Shown in pieces: positions 27,567-37,006 of a stretch of 64,000 nt of DNA. Source of the DNA: Trebonia sp963795335. GTDB taxonomy: Bacteria > Actinomycetota > Actinomycetes > Streptosporangiales > Streptosporangiaceae. Numbering within the stretch: position 1 is the stretch's first letter; every line of letters begins with the position of its first letter. The stretch lies in the NCBI GenBank assembly GCA_963795335.1, contig CAWCHI010000012.1, positions 1 through 64,000 of the forward strand, written 5' to 3'. Made by a program: the position numbers and the translations under genes. The notes under the pieces are model-generated. The model was given only the letters and a program-made list of their open reading frames with translations. It was not told the origin of the DNA and ran no database searches.

Positions 27567-28322
27567 ATGGAGGACGGTTCAGCAGCCACGGCGCCGGCCC
27601 GCGGGCAGGCCGGGGGCAAGGCGCCGCGCCGCCGGGGCGACACTGGGGCGCCGCGGCGCCGGCGCGACCCGGAGGCGTCGCGGGCCGCGATCCTCGAAGC
27701 GGCGCGGGAAGTGTTCACCGAGCGCGGTTACGGACGCGCCACCATCCGCGAGATCGCCCGCCGGGCCGGCGTCACCCACGGCCTGGTGATGCGGCACTTC
27801 GGCAGCAAGGAACGGCTGCTGGTGCAGGCCCTGCCGGGCCCCCGGGCCATCGCCCGCGTCGTCCCGGGCGACGTGGAGACGCTGCCGGAACGGCTCGCGG
27901 CCGCGTTCATGGCGGAGAGCGAAGCGGGCGGCGGTGTCCACGCGGGGATTGCCCTGATCCGCAGCGCGGCCTCCGGCGAGGAGGCGGCGCTGCCGCTCTA
28001 CGCGGCGCTGGAGCAGGAGATCACCGACGGCTTCCGGGCGGTGCTCGGCCCGGGCGCGGAGGTCTACGCCGGCCTGCTCGGGGCGCTGGTCATCGGGGTG
28101 CTGTTCGGCCGCTACGTCGCCCCCGCGGGCGTGCTGGCCGAGCTGCCGGCCGACGAGCTGGCCAGCTACCTGGTGCCGGTCATCCGGGCGATGCTCAACC
28201 GGGCCCTGGCCGAGTCGCCCGGGAACGCGGTGCCCGGGAACGCGGTGCCGGCGAGCGCGGTGCCCGGGAACGCCGCAGCGCCGGCGACGGGGTCGCCGAA
28301 CCACGGAGAACCGGGAGAATAA
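27567..28322 (+). CDS. TetR-family transcriptional regulator
   Basis: About 251 residues. The helix-turn-helix region is AILEAAREVFTERGYGRATIREIARRAGVTHGLVMRHFGSKE in two adjoining parts, after a basic N-terminal arm. The C-terminus ends in a short Gly-Asn-Ala-Val-Pro repeat. ATG 27567 is chosen because the earlier ATG at 27543 lies inside an operator half-site and upstream of the -10 box. It probably represses itself and the divergent membrane protein. Confidence 0.9.
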   Translation: MEDGSAATAPARGQAGGKAPRRRGDTGAPRRRRDPEASRAAILEAAREVFTERGYGRATIREIARRAGVTHGLVMRHFGSKERLLVQALPGPRAIARVVPGDVETLPERLAAAFMAESEAGGGVHAGIALIRSAASGEEAALPLYAALEQEITDGFRAVLGPGAEVYAGLLGALVIGVLFGRYVAPAGVLAELPADELASYLVPVIRAMLNRALAESPGNAVPGNAVPASAVPGNAAAPATGSPNHGEPGE

Positions 28323-28324
28323 GG

Positions 28325-28355
28325 AACGGGGGCGGGTGCACCCCGCCCCCGTTCG
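28325..28355. terminator. Bidirectional terminator between TetR and GH3 genes
   Basis: GAACGGGGGCGGG (28325-28337) pairs perfectly with CCCGCCCCCGTTC (28343-28355) across a 5-nt loop, between two converging genes. Confidence 0.85.
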
Positions 28356-28369
28356 CGATATCCGCTGGC

Positions 28370-30658
28370 TCAGCCGGCGGTGACGGTGAACTGGGCGTGC
28401 AGCGTCGCGGCGGAGTCGCCGCCGACCCACACGTCGAACGTGCTCGCGTCGGTCACCCAGTCGCGGGTGGCGGCGCTCCAGTAGCGGCGCTCGTCCGGCC
28501 CGACAGTGAACGAGACCGTCGCGGTCGCCCCGGCCGCCAGGTGCACCGGGCGGAAGCCCTTGAGCTGCCGCAGCGGCCGCGATGCGGTGCCGTAACGCTG
28601 GTGCAGGTAGAGCTGGGCGACCTCGGTCCCGTCGCGGTCGCTGGTGTTGGCCAGCTCCACCGTCACCGTGACGGTGCCGTCGGCGCTTACTTCGGAGGGC
28701 TCGGCCCGCAGCCCCGAGTAGCCGAAGCGGGCGTAGCTGAGGCCGTGGCCGAATGGGAACAGCGGCGTGCTCTCCTCGTCCCAGTAGCGGCGGGCCTGCT
28801 GGTCGGGGGCGTGGGAGCGGGTGACGGCGTGGTGCACCGGCACCTGGCCGACGCTGCGGGGCCAGGTGAACGGCAGCTTGCCGGACGGATTGGCGTCGCC
28901 GAAGAGCAGGCGGGCGACGGCCGCCCCGCCCCGGGTGCCGGGGTACCAGGCCTGCAGGACGGCCGGCACCCGGGCGGCCGCGCCCCGCAGCTCCAGCGGG
29001 CGGCCGCTCATCAGCACCAGGATGACCGGGGAGCCGGCCGCGGCGACCGCCTCCAGCAGCTCCTGCTGGTCGCCGGGCAGGGTCAGCCCGGACCGGGAGG
29101 CGTTCTCGCCGATCATGTCCTGCCGCTCCCCCAGCACCACGACCGCTACGTCGGCGTCAGCGGCGGCCCGGACTGCGGCCTGCGTCGCGGCGGCCTGGTC
29201 GCACCCGGCGTCGGCGGCGTCGCCGCCGGGCTCCCACAGGTCGAACATGGACGGGTAGGTCCGCACGGGCGCGGCAATGCCAGGCTGGTAGCTCACCGCG
29301 GCCCGGTCGCCGAGGTACCCGCGGATGCCGTCCAGGATGGTGACGGTCTCGGACTGGTCGGCGTCGAAGACCCAGGGACCGACCGTGTCGCGGGCCGAGT
29401 CGGCCAGCGGCCCGATCACCGCGACCCGGCGCAGCGCGGCTGCCTCCAGCGGGAGGGCGTCGCCCTCGTTGCGCAGCAGCACCGCGGCCTGCTCGGCCGC
29501 CCGCTGGGCGACCGCGCGGTGCGCGGGCCGGGCGAGGACCTCGCGGGCGGCTTCCTCATCGACGAAGGGCTGGTCGAACAGGCCCAGCGCGTCCTTGACG
29601 AGCAGAACGCGGCGGACCGACGCATCGAGCTGCGCCGGGCTGACCCGGCCGTCGGCGAGGGCGGCGGCCAGGTGGGCGAAGGCGGGGCCGGTGACCGCCA
29701 TCTCCATGTCGACCCCGGCCGACAGGGCGCGGGCGGCGGCATCGGCCGCATCGGCCGCGAAATGGTGGGTGACCAGGTCCTTGGCCGCGTTGGCGTCGGT
29801 CACGACGAACCCGTCGAAGCCGAGCGCGCCGCGCAGCACGTCGGTCAGCAGCCAGCGGTTGCCGCTGGCCGGGACGCCGTTCAGGTCCATGTAGGCGGAC
29901 ATGATGTTGCCCGCGCCCGCCTCGACCGCAGCCCGGAACGGGGGCAGGTAGGTGTTCCAGAACTCCTGGTCGGACACGTCGACCTCGTCGTAGTCACGAC
30001 CGCCGAGGGCGGCCCCGTAGCCCGCGAAGTGCTTCGGGCCGGCGATCACGCGGCCCGGTCCGCCCAGCGCGTCGCCCTGGAAGCCGCGGACCTGGGCGGC
30101 GGCCACGACCGAGCCGAGCAGCGGGTCCTCGCCCGGGCCCTCGATCATCCGCCCCCACCGGGGATCGCGGGCGATGTCGACCATCGGGGCGAACACCCAG
30201 TGGATGCCGACCGCGCGTGCCTCGGCCGCGGCGACCGCCTGCACCTGCTCGATCAGCCCGGCGTCCCATGTGGCGGCGAGGGCGATCGGCACCGGGAAAA
30301 TGGTCCGCAGCCCGTGGATGACGTCAAAGCCGAACAGGGCCGGGATGCCGTGCGGGCTGCCGTCGATCGCCAGCCGCTGCAGCCGGTTGGCCTCGGCCGG
30401 GTCCTTGACGAAGAGCAGCGCGCCGGCCTGGCCGGCTGCCAGGGCCGCCTCCACCTGGGCGGGCTGGGTGGCCAGGTCGCCCAGCGGCCCGGCGGGCGCG
30501 CCCGGGGGCAGCTGGAAATAGAAGTACTGGATCAGCTGGCCGATCTTCTCCTCCGGGGAGAGGACGGCGAGCAGGTCCTCGACCCGGGCCGGGGCGGCGG
30601 TGCCCGAGGGGGAGGGGGCCGGGGGGGCCGAGCGCGACGTGGTCGACGGCGATGTCAT
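28370..30658 (-). CDS. Glycoside hydrolase family 3 beta-glucosidase-like
   Basis: A 762-residue GH3 enzyme that removes terminal beta-linked sugars. The N-terminal barrel carries KHFAGYGAALGGRDYD and the nucleophile region GFVVTDANAAKDLV (Asp). The second domain carries GERQDMIGENASRSGL, including the likely acid/base Glu. A C-terminal fibronectin-III-like domain (TVTVTVELANTSDRDGTEVAQLYL) completes the chain. There is no signal peptide, so it is probably cytoplasmic and acts on imported disaccharides. A 31-bp near-palindrome lies 14 bp before its start. Confidence 0.92.
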   Translation of the reverse strand: MTSPSTTSRSAPPAPSPSGTAAPARVEDLLAVLSPEEKIGQLIQYFYFQLPPGAPAGPLGDLATQPAQVEAALAAGQAGALLFVKDPAEANRLQRLAIDGSPHGIPALFGFDVIHGLRTIFPVPIALAATWDAGLIEQVQAVAAAEARAVGIHWVFAPMVDIARDPRWGRMIEGPGEDPLLGSVVAAAQVRGFQGDALGGPGRVIAGPKHFAGYGAALGGRDYDEVDVSDQEFWNTYLPPFRAAVEAGAGNIMSAYMDLNGVPASGNRWLLTDVLRGALGFDGFVVTDANAAKDLVTHHFAADAADAAARALSAGVDMEMAVTGPAFAHLAAALADGRVSPAQLDASVRRVLLVKDALGLFDQPFVDEEAAREVLARPAHRAVAQRAAEQAAVLLRNEGDALPLEAAALRRVAVIGPLADSARDTVGPWVFDADQSETVTILDGIRGYLGDRAAVSYQPGIAAPVRTYPSMFDLWEPGGDAADAGCDQAAATQAAVRAAADADVAVVVLGERQDMIGENASRSGLTLPGDQQELLEAVAAAGSPVILVLMSGRPLELRGAAARVPAVLQAWYPGTRGGAAVARLLFGDANPSGKLPFTWPRSVGQVPVHHAVTRSHAPDQQARRYWDEESTPLFPFGHGLSYARFGYSGLRAEPSEVSADGTVTVTVELANTSDRDGTEVAQLYLHQRYGTASRPLRQLKGFRPVHLAAGATATVSFTVGPDERRYWSAATRDWVTDASTFDVWVGGDSAATLHAQFTVTAG

Positions 30659-30672
30659 GGCATGATCCTAAA

Positions 30673-30703
30673 CGCGAAAATCTTCCAGTGGAAGGTTTTC
30701 GCG
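30673..30703. promoter_or_regulatory. 31-bp near-perfect palindrome before the GH3 gene
   Basis: Outer arms CGCGAAAA (30673-30680) and TTTTCGCG (30696-30703) and inner arms TCTTCCA and TGGAAGG match with one mismatch around a single central base. It touches the stop of the upstream CoA-transferase gene and lies 14 bp before the GH3 ATG. The absence of a loop favours an operator, perhaps for a LacI-type regulator. A terminator for the upstream gene is the alternative. Confidence 0.6.
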
Positions 30704-33061
30704 CTAGCGGACCAGGCCGGCCTCGTGCTTGATCGCGTCGGTGTGCTCGCCGAGACCGGGAGCCTTCCCGGGGGCGCGGACGGGCAGGCCCGGCATCTGC
30801 AGCCAGCGCCCGGCCGCGATCCAGCTGACGCCGCGGTCGTCGGTCTCGACGACAGTCAGCAGGTTCTCGCCGATCAGCTCGGTGTCACCGGTGAGCTCCT
30901 GGGGCTGGCGGGCGCGGACGGCCGGGATGCCGGCCGCGTGCGCGCGGGTGAGCACCTCCGCCGCCGGCAGGTCCGCTAGCCGGGCCGCGATCGCCGCCGT
31001 GAGGGCGTCATCGTCCGGGCCGGCCGCAGCCTGCCGCGGGCGCCAGCCCGGCCGCGGCCAGCGCCGGGAGCTGGTCCGGGCCGGCGGCGAGGCTGACCCA
31101 GCCGTCGGCGGCCTGGTACAGGCGGCTGAGCGGGCCGGGCCCGGCGAAGTCGCGGCCGCCCTCCGGGTAGGGGGTCCCTTCGCCGCTGTCGACCAGGTAG
31201 CCGGACTGCAGGAGGCAGGAAGCGGCGCTGAGGGTGACCTCGACGTGCTGCCCGCGGCCGAGGCGGGTCCGGGCCAGCAGCGCCGCGCAGGCGCCGAAGG
31301 CGGCGAGGGCCGCGGCGAGCACGTCGTTGATCGGCACGGTGAGGAAGACCGGGCTGTCGGCCTGGTCGGGGCCGCCCTGGGCGCGCATGATGCCGCTCAT
31401 CGCCTGGATGACCGGGTCGAAGCCGGGACGGCGGCCGAGCGGGCCGGCGCTCTCCGAAGGCGCTGATCGAGACGGTCACGATGCCCGGGTTGATCGTGGC
31501 CAGCTGTCGTGGTCGATGCCGAGGCGGGCGGCGACGCCGCCCCGGTAATTGTCCACCACCACGTCGCGAGTGGCCGACGAGCCGGTCGAACACTTGCCGG
31601 TCGTCGCCCGGCGACAGGTCGAGAGCGCGCTGCGCTGGTCGCGGTTGTAGACCTCGAAGCTGGAGCCGCCCCGGCCGCCGTGGGCGACCCGGAACTCATC
31701 GCCCCCGGGCGGCCGCTCGACCTTGATCACGTCCGCCCCCAGGTCGGCGAGCAGCGACCCCGACGTAGGGGCCCGCGATGATCGTGCCCAGGTCAAGCAC
31801 GCGCAGCCCGGACAGCGGGGGGACCGGGCCGCCCCCAGCCGGAGATGTCGCCGCCGGGGCGGGCGCCGCCGGGGCATCGCCGGGCCAGGGCGGCCGCAGT
31901 TCGGTCATCGCCGGCCAGGCGGTCGCGGCCGGGCCCGCGATGGTGGCCGGGGTAAGCGACAGGTCGACCAGCGGGCCGGGCATGACGACCTGCTGGCCGG
32001 CGTCGTTGGCCGTCTCCAGGCGCAGCCCGAGCGCCTTGACCTGGTCGTGGTCGAGCCACGTGGCCGGGCTGGTTGACCGGCGCGGCCGGGCAGTCGGCCG
32101 CCTCCAGCAGCGCCAGCCACTCGTCGCGCGGCTGGGTCGCGAACACCTTCTCCAGCTCGCGGGCGATCCAGGTCAGGTTCTCCGGGCTTGCGCAGGCCGT
32201 TCGGGTCCGCCGACCCGCGGGTCGTCGAGCAGGATCCAGCCGGCGCCGGCCGCGGCCAGCCCGCGCTCGATGAAGGCGTTGGTGAAGGCGCCGAGGAACA
32301 GCCACTCGCCGTCGGCGCAGCGGTAGGTCGCGGTAGTTGGGCAGGGCCCCGCCCGGGCCGCCGGGCCGGTGGACATGCGGCTCGTCGCGGCCCGCGGCGA
32401 AGTTGCCGGGCGAGACCAGCTGCGGCGCCGTGCGCGCCGCCCGCCACCGCCAGCGGGGCCTGGGCCAGGCCGCGCTTGCGGCCGATGAGCAGCGCGACCG
32501 CGACGATCGCGGCCCAGATGCCCTGCATGTGCAGCGCCAGCGGGAACAGGCAGTCAACGGGGACGTCGGCGTAGGACGACTGGTTCCAGGCGTGGCCGAG
32601 CCAGGCGAACAGCAGGCCCGCCGACTCCTGGCCGCCCGGCCACGGGCGTCTCCGTCGAGCAGGTAGGGCGGCATGACCACCCAGGAGCACGGCTCACCCG
32701 GGCGGCGGCCGTGGTCGAGGAGGCCGCGGTAGGTGAGGCCGGGCCCGCTGGTGCCGACCAGCAGCACGTCGGCGCCCGTCGATCAGCGCATCGAGCGCCC
32801 GCAGGTCGTCCGGCGCGGGCCGGGTCCGCGCTGACGGCGCGCTTGCCGCGGTCCCACATCGCCCGCCCGCGCTCGCCCGCGAGGGCGCCGGGGCCGGGCG
32901 GGTGGACCTTGACGACGTCCGCCCCGAGGTCGGCCAGCAGCATTCCGGCCACCGCGCCGGCCACGCCGCCGGTCAGGTCCAGCACGCGTACGCCCGCCAG
33001 TGCGTGCTCGTTGTCCGGCTGTCGGCAACGCAACCTCCGTTATGTCCGGCTTTATCCACAC
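30704..33061 (-). pseudogene. Tandem CaiB/BaiF (family III) CoA-transferase, many frameshifts
   Basis: Two family III CoA-transferase modules read in tandem. The first begins HALAGVRVLDLTGGVAGAVA with MLLADLGADVVKVHPPG. The second begins LSGLRVLDLGTIIAGPYVG with LADLGADVIKVERPPGGDE, and its later part (VFLTVPINDVLAAALAAFG, VEVTLSAASCLLQSGYLVDSG) and C-terminus end at 30704. The pieces are spread over all three minus frames with at least eight frame changes. Corrected, it would be a double protein of about 780 residues that moves CoA between organic acids. GTG at 33061 (MWIKPDITEV) is a possible start. Either the gene is decayed or this stretch is especially badly sequenced. Single-indel errors elsewhere favour the latter. 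Confidence 0.75.
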
Positions 33062-33158
33062 CTACCCCGGTGGTGTCCGCCGCGCAACCCTCCCCGGCCG
33101 GGACCAGTGCCCGCGGGCCGGGCGGCGGGCGGGCGGGCAGGCGGGCCCAAGAAGGGGC

Positions 33159-33187
33159 TTGACGAATTAAATGAACGCTCTTTAATG
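33159..33187 (+). promoter_or_regulatory. Promoter and operator of the TetR gene (leaderless)
   Basis: TTGACG (33159-33164), 16 bases, TTTAAT (33181-33186), then ATG at 33193, so transcript and protein probably start together. An imperfect palindrome ATTAAATGAACG...CTCTTTAAT covers the -10 box and is the likely TetR operator. Confidence 0.7.
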
Positions 33188-33192
33188 GGCGT

Positions 33193-33900
33193 ATGGGCCG
33201 TGTCGCCGGGGTCACCTCCGCCGAAACTCGCACCCGTCTGCTGCGCGCGGCAGCCGACGAGTTCGCCGCGCGCGGCTACGACGGCACCCGGGTCGCCGAC
33301 ATCGCGGCCGCGGCCGGGGTCAGCAACGGTGCGCTCTATTCGCACTTCGGCTCCAAGGCCGAGCTGCTGGTGGCGGCGCTGCGGGCGCACGGCGGGCGGG
33401 TGCTGGCGGACATGCTGGCGGCCGACCCGGACCGGCGGGTGGCCGACATGCTGCTGCAAGCGGGCCAGATGCTGCCGCGGCACCCGGATGACCGCAGCTA
33501 CCTCGGGGTGGAGGCGCTGATAGCGGCCCGCCGCCACGAGGACGTGGCCGGCCCGATGCGCGGGTACGCCGGGGACCACGCCAGCTGGCTGGCCGGCCTG
33601 GTGGAGGCCGGGCAGGCGAGCGGCGAGCTCGACCCCGGCCTGTCGCCCGACGCGGTGGCGCACTTCTGCCTGCTGCTCGGGTTCGGCAGCTCGCTGCTGA
33701 CCGACCAGCTGCACGCGGTCGACGAGCAGTCATGGTCCGCCCTGCTGGAACGCGTGGTGGGGGCGCTGTTGCCGGCCGGGGCCGGATATCAGGCAAGACC
33801 GGGAAATCAGGAAAGGCAGGGTGCCAAGGAAGGCACCCGGGAGAAGGAATCGGAGGTTGCCCATGGCCGAGCGCAAGAGCCCGACGGCTGTGCTCCATGA
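33193..33900 (+). CDS. TetR-family transcriptional regulator
   Basis: A 235-residue regulator. LLRAAADEFAARGYDGTRVA and DIAAAAGVSNGALYSHFGSK form the DNA-binding domain, and an all-helical ligand domain follows (VEALIAARRHEDVAGPM). The last 35 residues (from about QARPGNQERQ) are of low quality, and the stop overlaps the di-iron oxidase start by 38 bp, so the true end may be earlier. It heads the oxidase, SCP2, ferredoxin and P450 operon and is its natural repressor. Confidence 0.88.
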   Translation: MGRVAGVTSAETRTRLLRAAADEFAARGYDGTRVADIAAAAGVSNGALYSHFGSKAELLVAALRAHGGRVLADMLAADPDRRVADMLLQAGQMLPRHPDDRSYLGVEALIAARRHEDVAGPMRGYAGDHASWLAGLVEAGQASGELDPGLSPDAVAHFCLLLGFGSSLLTDQLHAVDEQSWSALLERVVGALLPAGAGYQARPGNQERQGAKEGTREKESEVAHGRAQEPDGCAP

Positions 33901-34820
33901 AGGCCCGCGGGCGCTCACGGACGAGCAGGTCCGCCAGATCGAGACCGCTGAGCTCAAGGAGGTACTCGACGTCGACATCGACGACGTTATCGAGTACACC
34001 CACAAGGACCTGAAGTCGCTGCCCGACTTCACCACGCTCTACCGCCAGTACCTCAAGCAGCGGTGGGACGTCTACGACCTGGACTTCACCCAGGACAAGA
34101 TCGACTGGACCGAGAAGATGAACGAGGACGAGCGCCAGTCGTTCCTCGCCATCGCGTCGGGGTTCCATCACGGCGAGCGGCAGGTGGAGATCGAGCTGCC
34201 GGTCTTCATGATCGGCGCCAGCGAAGAGGAGAAGCTGCACATCGCGGCCCAGATCGAGGACGAGGCGCGGCACACGGTCTTCTTCGACCGCTTCTACCGC
34301 GAGGTCGTCGGGCTGCAGGGCGGCGACATCATGGACATCCTCGACGCCTCGTTCCCGTGGGTGTCGGAGACGTTCGTCGGGCCCGTTCGGGCTGCTGGCC
34401 TACCAGGCCGACGAGATCCGCAGGAACCCGTACGACGAGCGGGCCCGGGTGCGCTACGGCACGACCTACTTCCTGTGGATCGAGGGCGTGCTGGCGCTGT
34501 CGGTGATGAAGGTGACGCTGTCCTACGCCCGCTGGCGGGGCTTCCTGCCCGCCTACTACACCGGGTTCACCGCGACCTGCCGGGACGAGTCGCGGCACGT
34601 CCAGGGAGGCATGAAGTACCTCCAGGACGCGGTGCGCAAGGACCCCACGATGATCCGTGAGATCCACGAGACCCTGCGGACCATCCTGTCGCTGGCCTCG
34701 GTGGCCAGCCGCGAGGTGATCTACGAGCCGCTCGGCTGGACCCAGGACGAGGTCCGGATGCTGATGTTCCAGCAGCTCGGCCGCAAGCTGAGCGACGTCG
34801 GCATCAGCCTGCCCGGCTGA
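33863..34820 (+). CDS. R2-like ligand-binding oxidase (ferritin-like di-iron protein), frameshifted
   Basis: The sequence fits the ribonucleotide-reductase-R2/R2lox fold. Metal ligands can be placed as Glu in HHGERQVEIELP, E-x2-H in IEDEARHTVFFD, Glu in WIEGVLALSVMK and E-x2-H in CRDESRHVQGG. DFTQDKIDWTEKMNEDERQ matches the conserved N-terminal region. One extra C in the run at 34382-34384 splits the gene after SETFVGP; the continuation is FGLLAYQADEIRRNPY. The corrected length is about 318 residues, as for R2lox. ATG 33863 has GGAGG six bases upstream. No NrdA is near, and the neighbours (SCP2, ferredoxin, P450) favour a substrate oxidase over ribonucleotide reduction. Confidence 0.82.
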
Positions 34821-34874
34821 CCTGCAGGCGATGGTCAGCTCGGTCCAGCCGGTCCTGGCGGGCGGGTGAGCGCG

Positions 34875-35337
34875 ATGAGCGAACCGGAGTTCTTCAGCCC
34901 AGCCCTGGGCCGACGCGGTCCGCGACGCCCTCGCGGCCGGGCCGTCGAAGGAGGCCCGCTTCGGCAAGCTGCAGATGTACTGGGACTTCTTCGAGAAGAT
35001 CAAGGCCAGCTACGCGTCCTCGTGGGCGCTCGGCTGCCGCGACCTGCCCGGCGGTCCCGCCGCCCTGTTCATCGCCTGGGGCGGCGGCACGGTGACCGAA
35101 TGCCGCATCACCGGCCCGGGCGAGGAGCCCAAGGCCGACTACGTGCTCGGCATGGACTACGCGGGCTGGCAGGCGCTGCTGGGCGGGTACGACCCGCAGC
35201 GCACCGTCATGTACCGCAAGATGCTGGTGGAGGAGGGTGAGATCCTCGAGTTCTTCAAGGGGATCTACTTCTTCACCGAGTGCCTGGGCGTCATCGGCAG
35301 CGTCCCGGCCAGTTTCCCGGCCCTGGCCCCTTCCTGA
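34875..35337 (+). CDS. SCP2 sterol-transfer-like protein, frameshifted
   Basis: About 153 residues resembling an SCP2 lipid-binding domain: KLQMYWDFFEKIKASYASSW, an ITGPGEEPKADYVLGMDYAG strand-helix pair and a hydrophobic C-terminal helix (FFKGIYFFTECLGVIG). An extra C near 34909 separates MSEPEFFSPA from WADAVRDALAAG. Such domains bind hydrophobic ligands, so it may carry substrate to the neighbouring oxidases. The gene follows the R2-like gene by 54 bp. GTG 34866 is an alternative start. Confidence 0.65.
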
Positions 35338-35434
35338 CGGCTCCCCGCTGGCCCGGCCGCGACCACGCGGGCGGGCCAGCGGGGCCGGCCGCGACCGGCC
35401 CGGGCGGCCCACCGCACAGATGAGGAACAGCGCA

Positions 35435-35632
35435 GTGAAGGTGCAGATCAACCCCGGGCTGTGCCAGGGGCACGGCCGCTGCTACGACCTGTCCCCCGGC
35501 TTGTTCGGGGAGGACGACGAGGGCTACGGACAGGTCCTCGGCGACGGCAGCGTGCCGCCGCAGGCGGAACAGGACGCGCGGCTGGCTGTGCTGAGCTGCC
35601 CCGAGCACGCCATCGAGCTGGCGCAGGAGTAA
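35435..35632 (+). CDS. 3Fe-4S ferredoxin
   Basis: A 65-residue ferredoxin with CQGHGRC (C-x2-H-x2-C, His replacing a cysteine) and a final SCPEHAIEL. The missing cysteine ligand implies a 3Fe-4S cluster, the type that feeds electrons to actinobacterial P450 enzymes. GTG 35435 is preferred because GAGGAA is seven to eight bases upstream. ATG 35420 would add five residues. The P450 ATG lies four bases after the stop, so the pair is surely co-translated. No ferredoxin reductase is encoded in the window. Confidence 0.92.
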   Translation: MKVQINPGLCQGHGRCYDLSPGLFGEDDEGYGQVLGDGSVPPQAEQDARLAVLSCPEHAIELAQE

Positions 35633-35636
35633 CGAG

Positions 35637-36908
35637 ATGACGACCGACGACCGCTTCCGCCGCGATCCCCGCGAGCCCGGCGAGGACGACCTCGAGGGCA
35701 CCCGCAGCGAGATCATCACCGGCCCGGTCAGCGACTGGGCGACCGACTTCTCGCACCTTGACCCGGCGTGGGCCGCCGATCCCTATCCGATCCAGGACGA
35801 CCTGCGGCAGCGCTGCCCGGTGGCGCATACCGAGCGGTTCGGCGGGGCCTGGCTGCCCACGCGCTACGACGACGTCGCCGCGATCGCGTACGACACCGAC
35901 CATTTCTCGTCCCGGTCGATCATCTTGAGCAACTTCCGGCCACCGCGCGAACTGGCGCCGATCGGAGGCTCACCGCCGATCTCGTCCGACCCGCCGTTCC
36001 ACCACGACGCGCGCAAGCTGCTGCTGGCCGCGTTCACCAAGAAGGAGATCGCCCGGTACGAGCCAGGCACGCGGGCGTTCTGCCACTCGCTCATCGACTC
36101 GTTCGCCGGGCAACCGGTCGTGGATGCGGCCACTGACTACGCGCAGCACATCCCGGTCCGGGTGATCGCCAACATGCTCGGCTTCCCGCCCGAGGACGGG
36201 GAGCGGTTCCGCGGGTTCGTCGAGGACCTGCTGGAAGGCATCAACCTGCCCCCCGACGACCGGATCGAGCGGGTCTCGCGGCTCTTCGACTACCTGCTCG
36301 AGCAGGTTCACGCGCACCTGGACGAACCGCGCGACGACCTCACGACCTTCCTGATCAACGCGGAACTCTACGGTCAGAAACTCAGCCCGGATGTCGTCAC
36401 CGGCGCGATGGCGCTGCTGCTCATCGCCGGCATCGACACCAGCTGGAGCGCCATCGGCGCCTCGCTGTGGCACCTGGCCAGGACGCCCGCCGACCGCGAG
36501 CGCCTGGTCGCGGAGCCGGCCCTGCTGCCGACGGCCCTGGAGGAGTTCCTCCGGGCCTACGCCCCGGTCACGATGGCCCGGCTGGTCAAGCAGGACATGC
36601 ACTGGCACGGCGTCGACATGAAGGCCGAGGACTGGATCCTGCTGTCGTTCCCGGCCGCCAACCGGGACCCGGCGCAGTTCGACCGGGCGGCCGAGGTCGT
36701 CATCGACCGCGAGGTCAACCGGCATGCCGCGTTCGGCCTCGGCATCCACCGCTGCCTCGGCTCGCACCTGGCCCGGATGGAACTGCGGGTCGCCCTCGAG
36801 GTGTGGCTCGAGCGGGTTCCCGTGTTCAGCCTGGCGGACCCGGGCGCGGTCACCTGGTCCACCGGCCAGATCCGCGGCCCCCGCGCCCTGCCCCTCACCA
36901 TCGGCTGA
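35637..36908 (+). CDS. Cytochrome P450
   Basis: A 423-residue class I bacterial P450. The I-helix oxygen-binding motif is LLIAGIDTSWSAIG, the K-helix E-x2-R is in EEFLRAYAP and the heme ligand loop is FGLGIHRCLGSHLAR. It starts four bases after the ferredoxin gene, its probable redox partner. In context it would hydroxylate a hydrophobic substrate together with the R2-like oxidase. The N-terminal 35 residues before DFSHLDPAWAADPYP are acidic and variable. Confidence 0.95.
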   Translation: MTTDDRFRRDPREPGEDDLEGTRSEIITGPVSDWATDFSHLDPAWAADPYPIQDDLRQRCPVAHTERFGGAWLPTRYDDVAAIAYDTDHFSSRSIILSNFRPPRELAPIGGSPPISSDPPFHHDARKLLLAAFTKKEIARYEPGTRAFCHSLIDSFAGQPVVDAATDYAQHIPVRVIANMLGFPPEDGERFRGFVEDLLEGINLPPDDRIERVSRLFDYLLEQVHAHLDEPRDDLTTFLINAELYGQKLSPDVVTGAMALLLIAGIDTSWSAIGASLWHLARTPADRERLVAEPALLPTALEEFLRAYAPVTMARLVKQDMHWHGVDMKAEDWILLSFPAANRDPAQFDRAAEVVIDREVNRHAAFGLGIHRCLGSHLARMELRVALEVWLERVPVFSLADPGAVTWSTGQIRGPRALPLTIG

Positions 36909-37006
36909 CCGCCGCCCGGGAGCATCCGCCCGGGCCCGGCCGCGATCCCCCGGTGGGCATGCTGGAATCATCAGGTAACGGGCACCCCAGGCAGGAAGGA
37001 CACCGG

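Noticed and set aside
28397..30979. 860-residue plus-strand frame opposite the GH3 gene
   Set aside because: The minus-strand GH3 has all family motifs in order; the opposing frame is low-complexity Gly/Arg/Gln sequence.
33863..34820. R2-like gene as ribonucleotide reductase NrdB
   Set aside because: No NrdA, NrdI or NrdH is nearby, and the partners are SCP2, ferredoxin and P450; R2lox is preferred, though a tree is needed.
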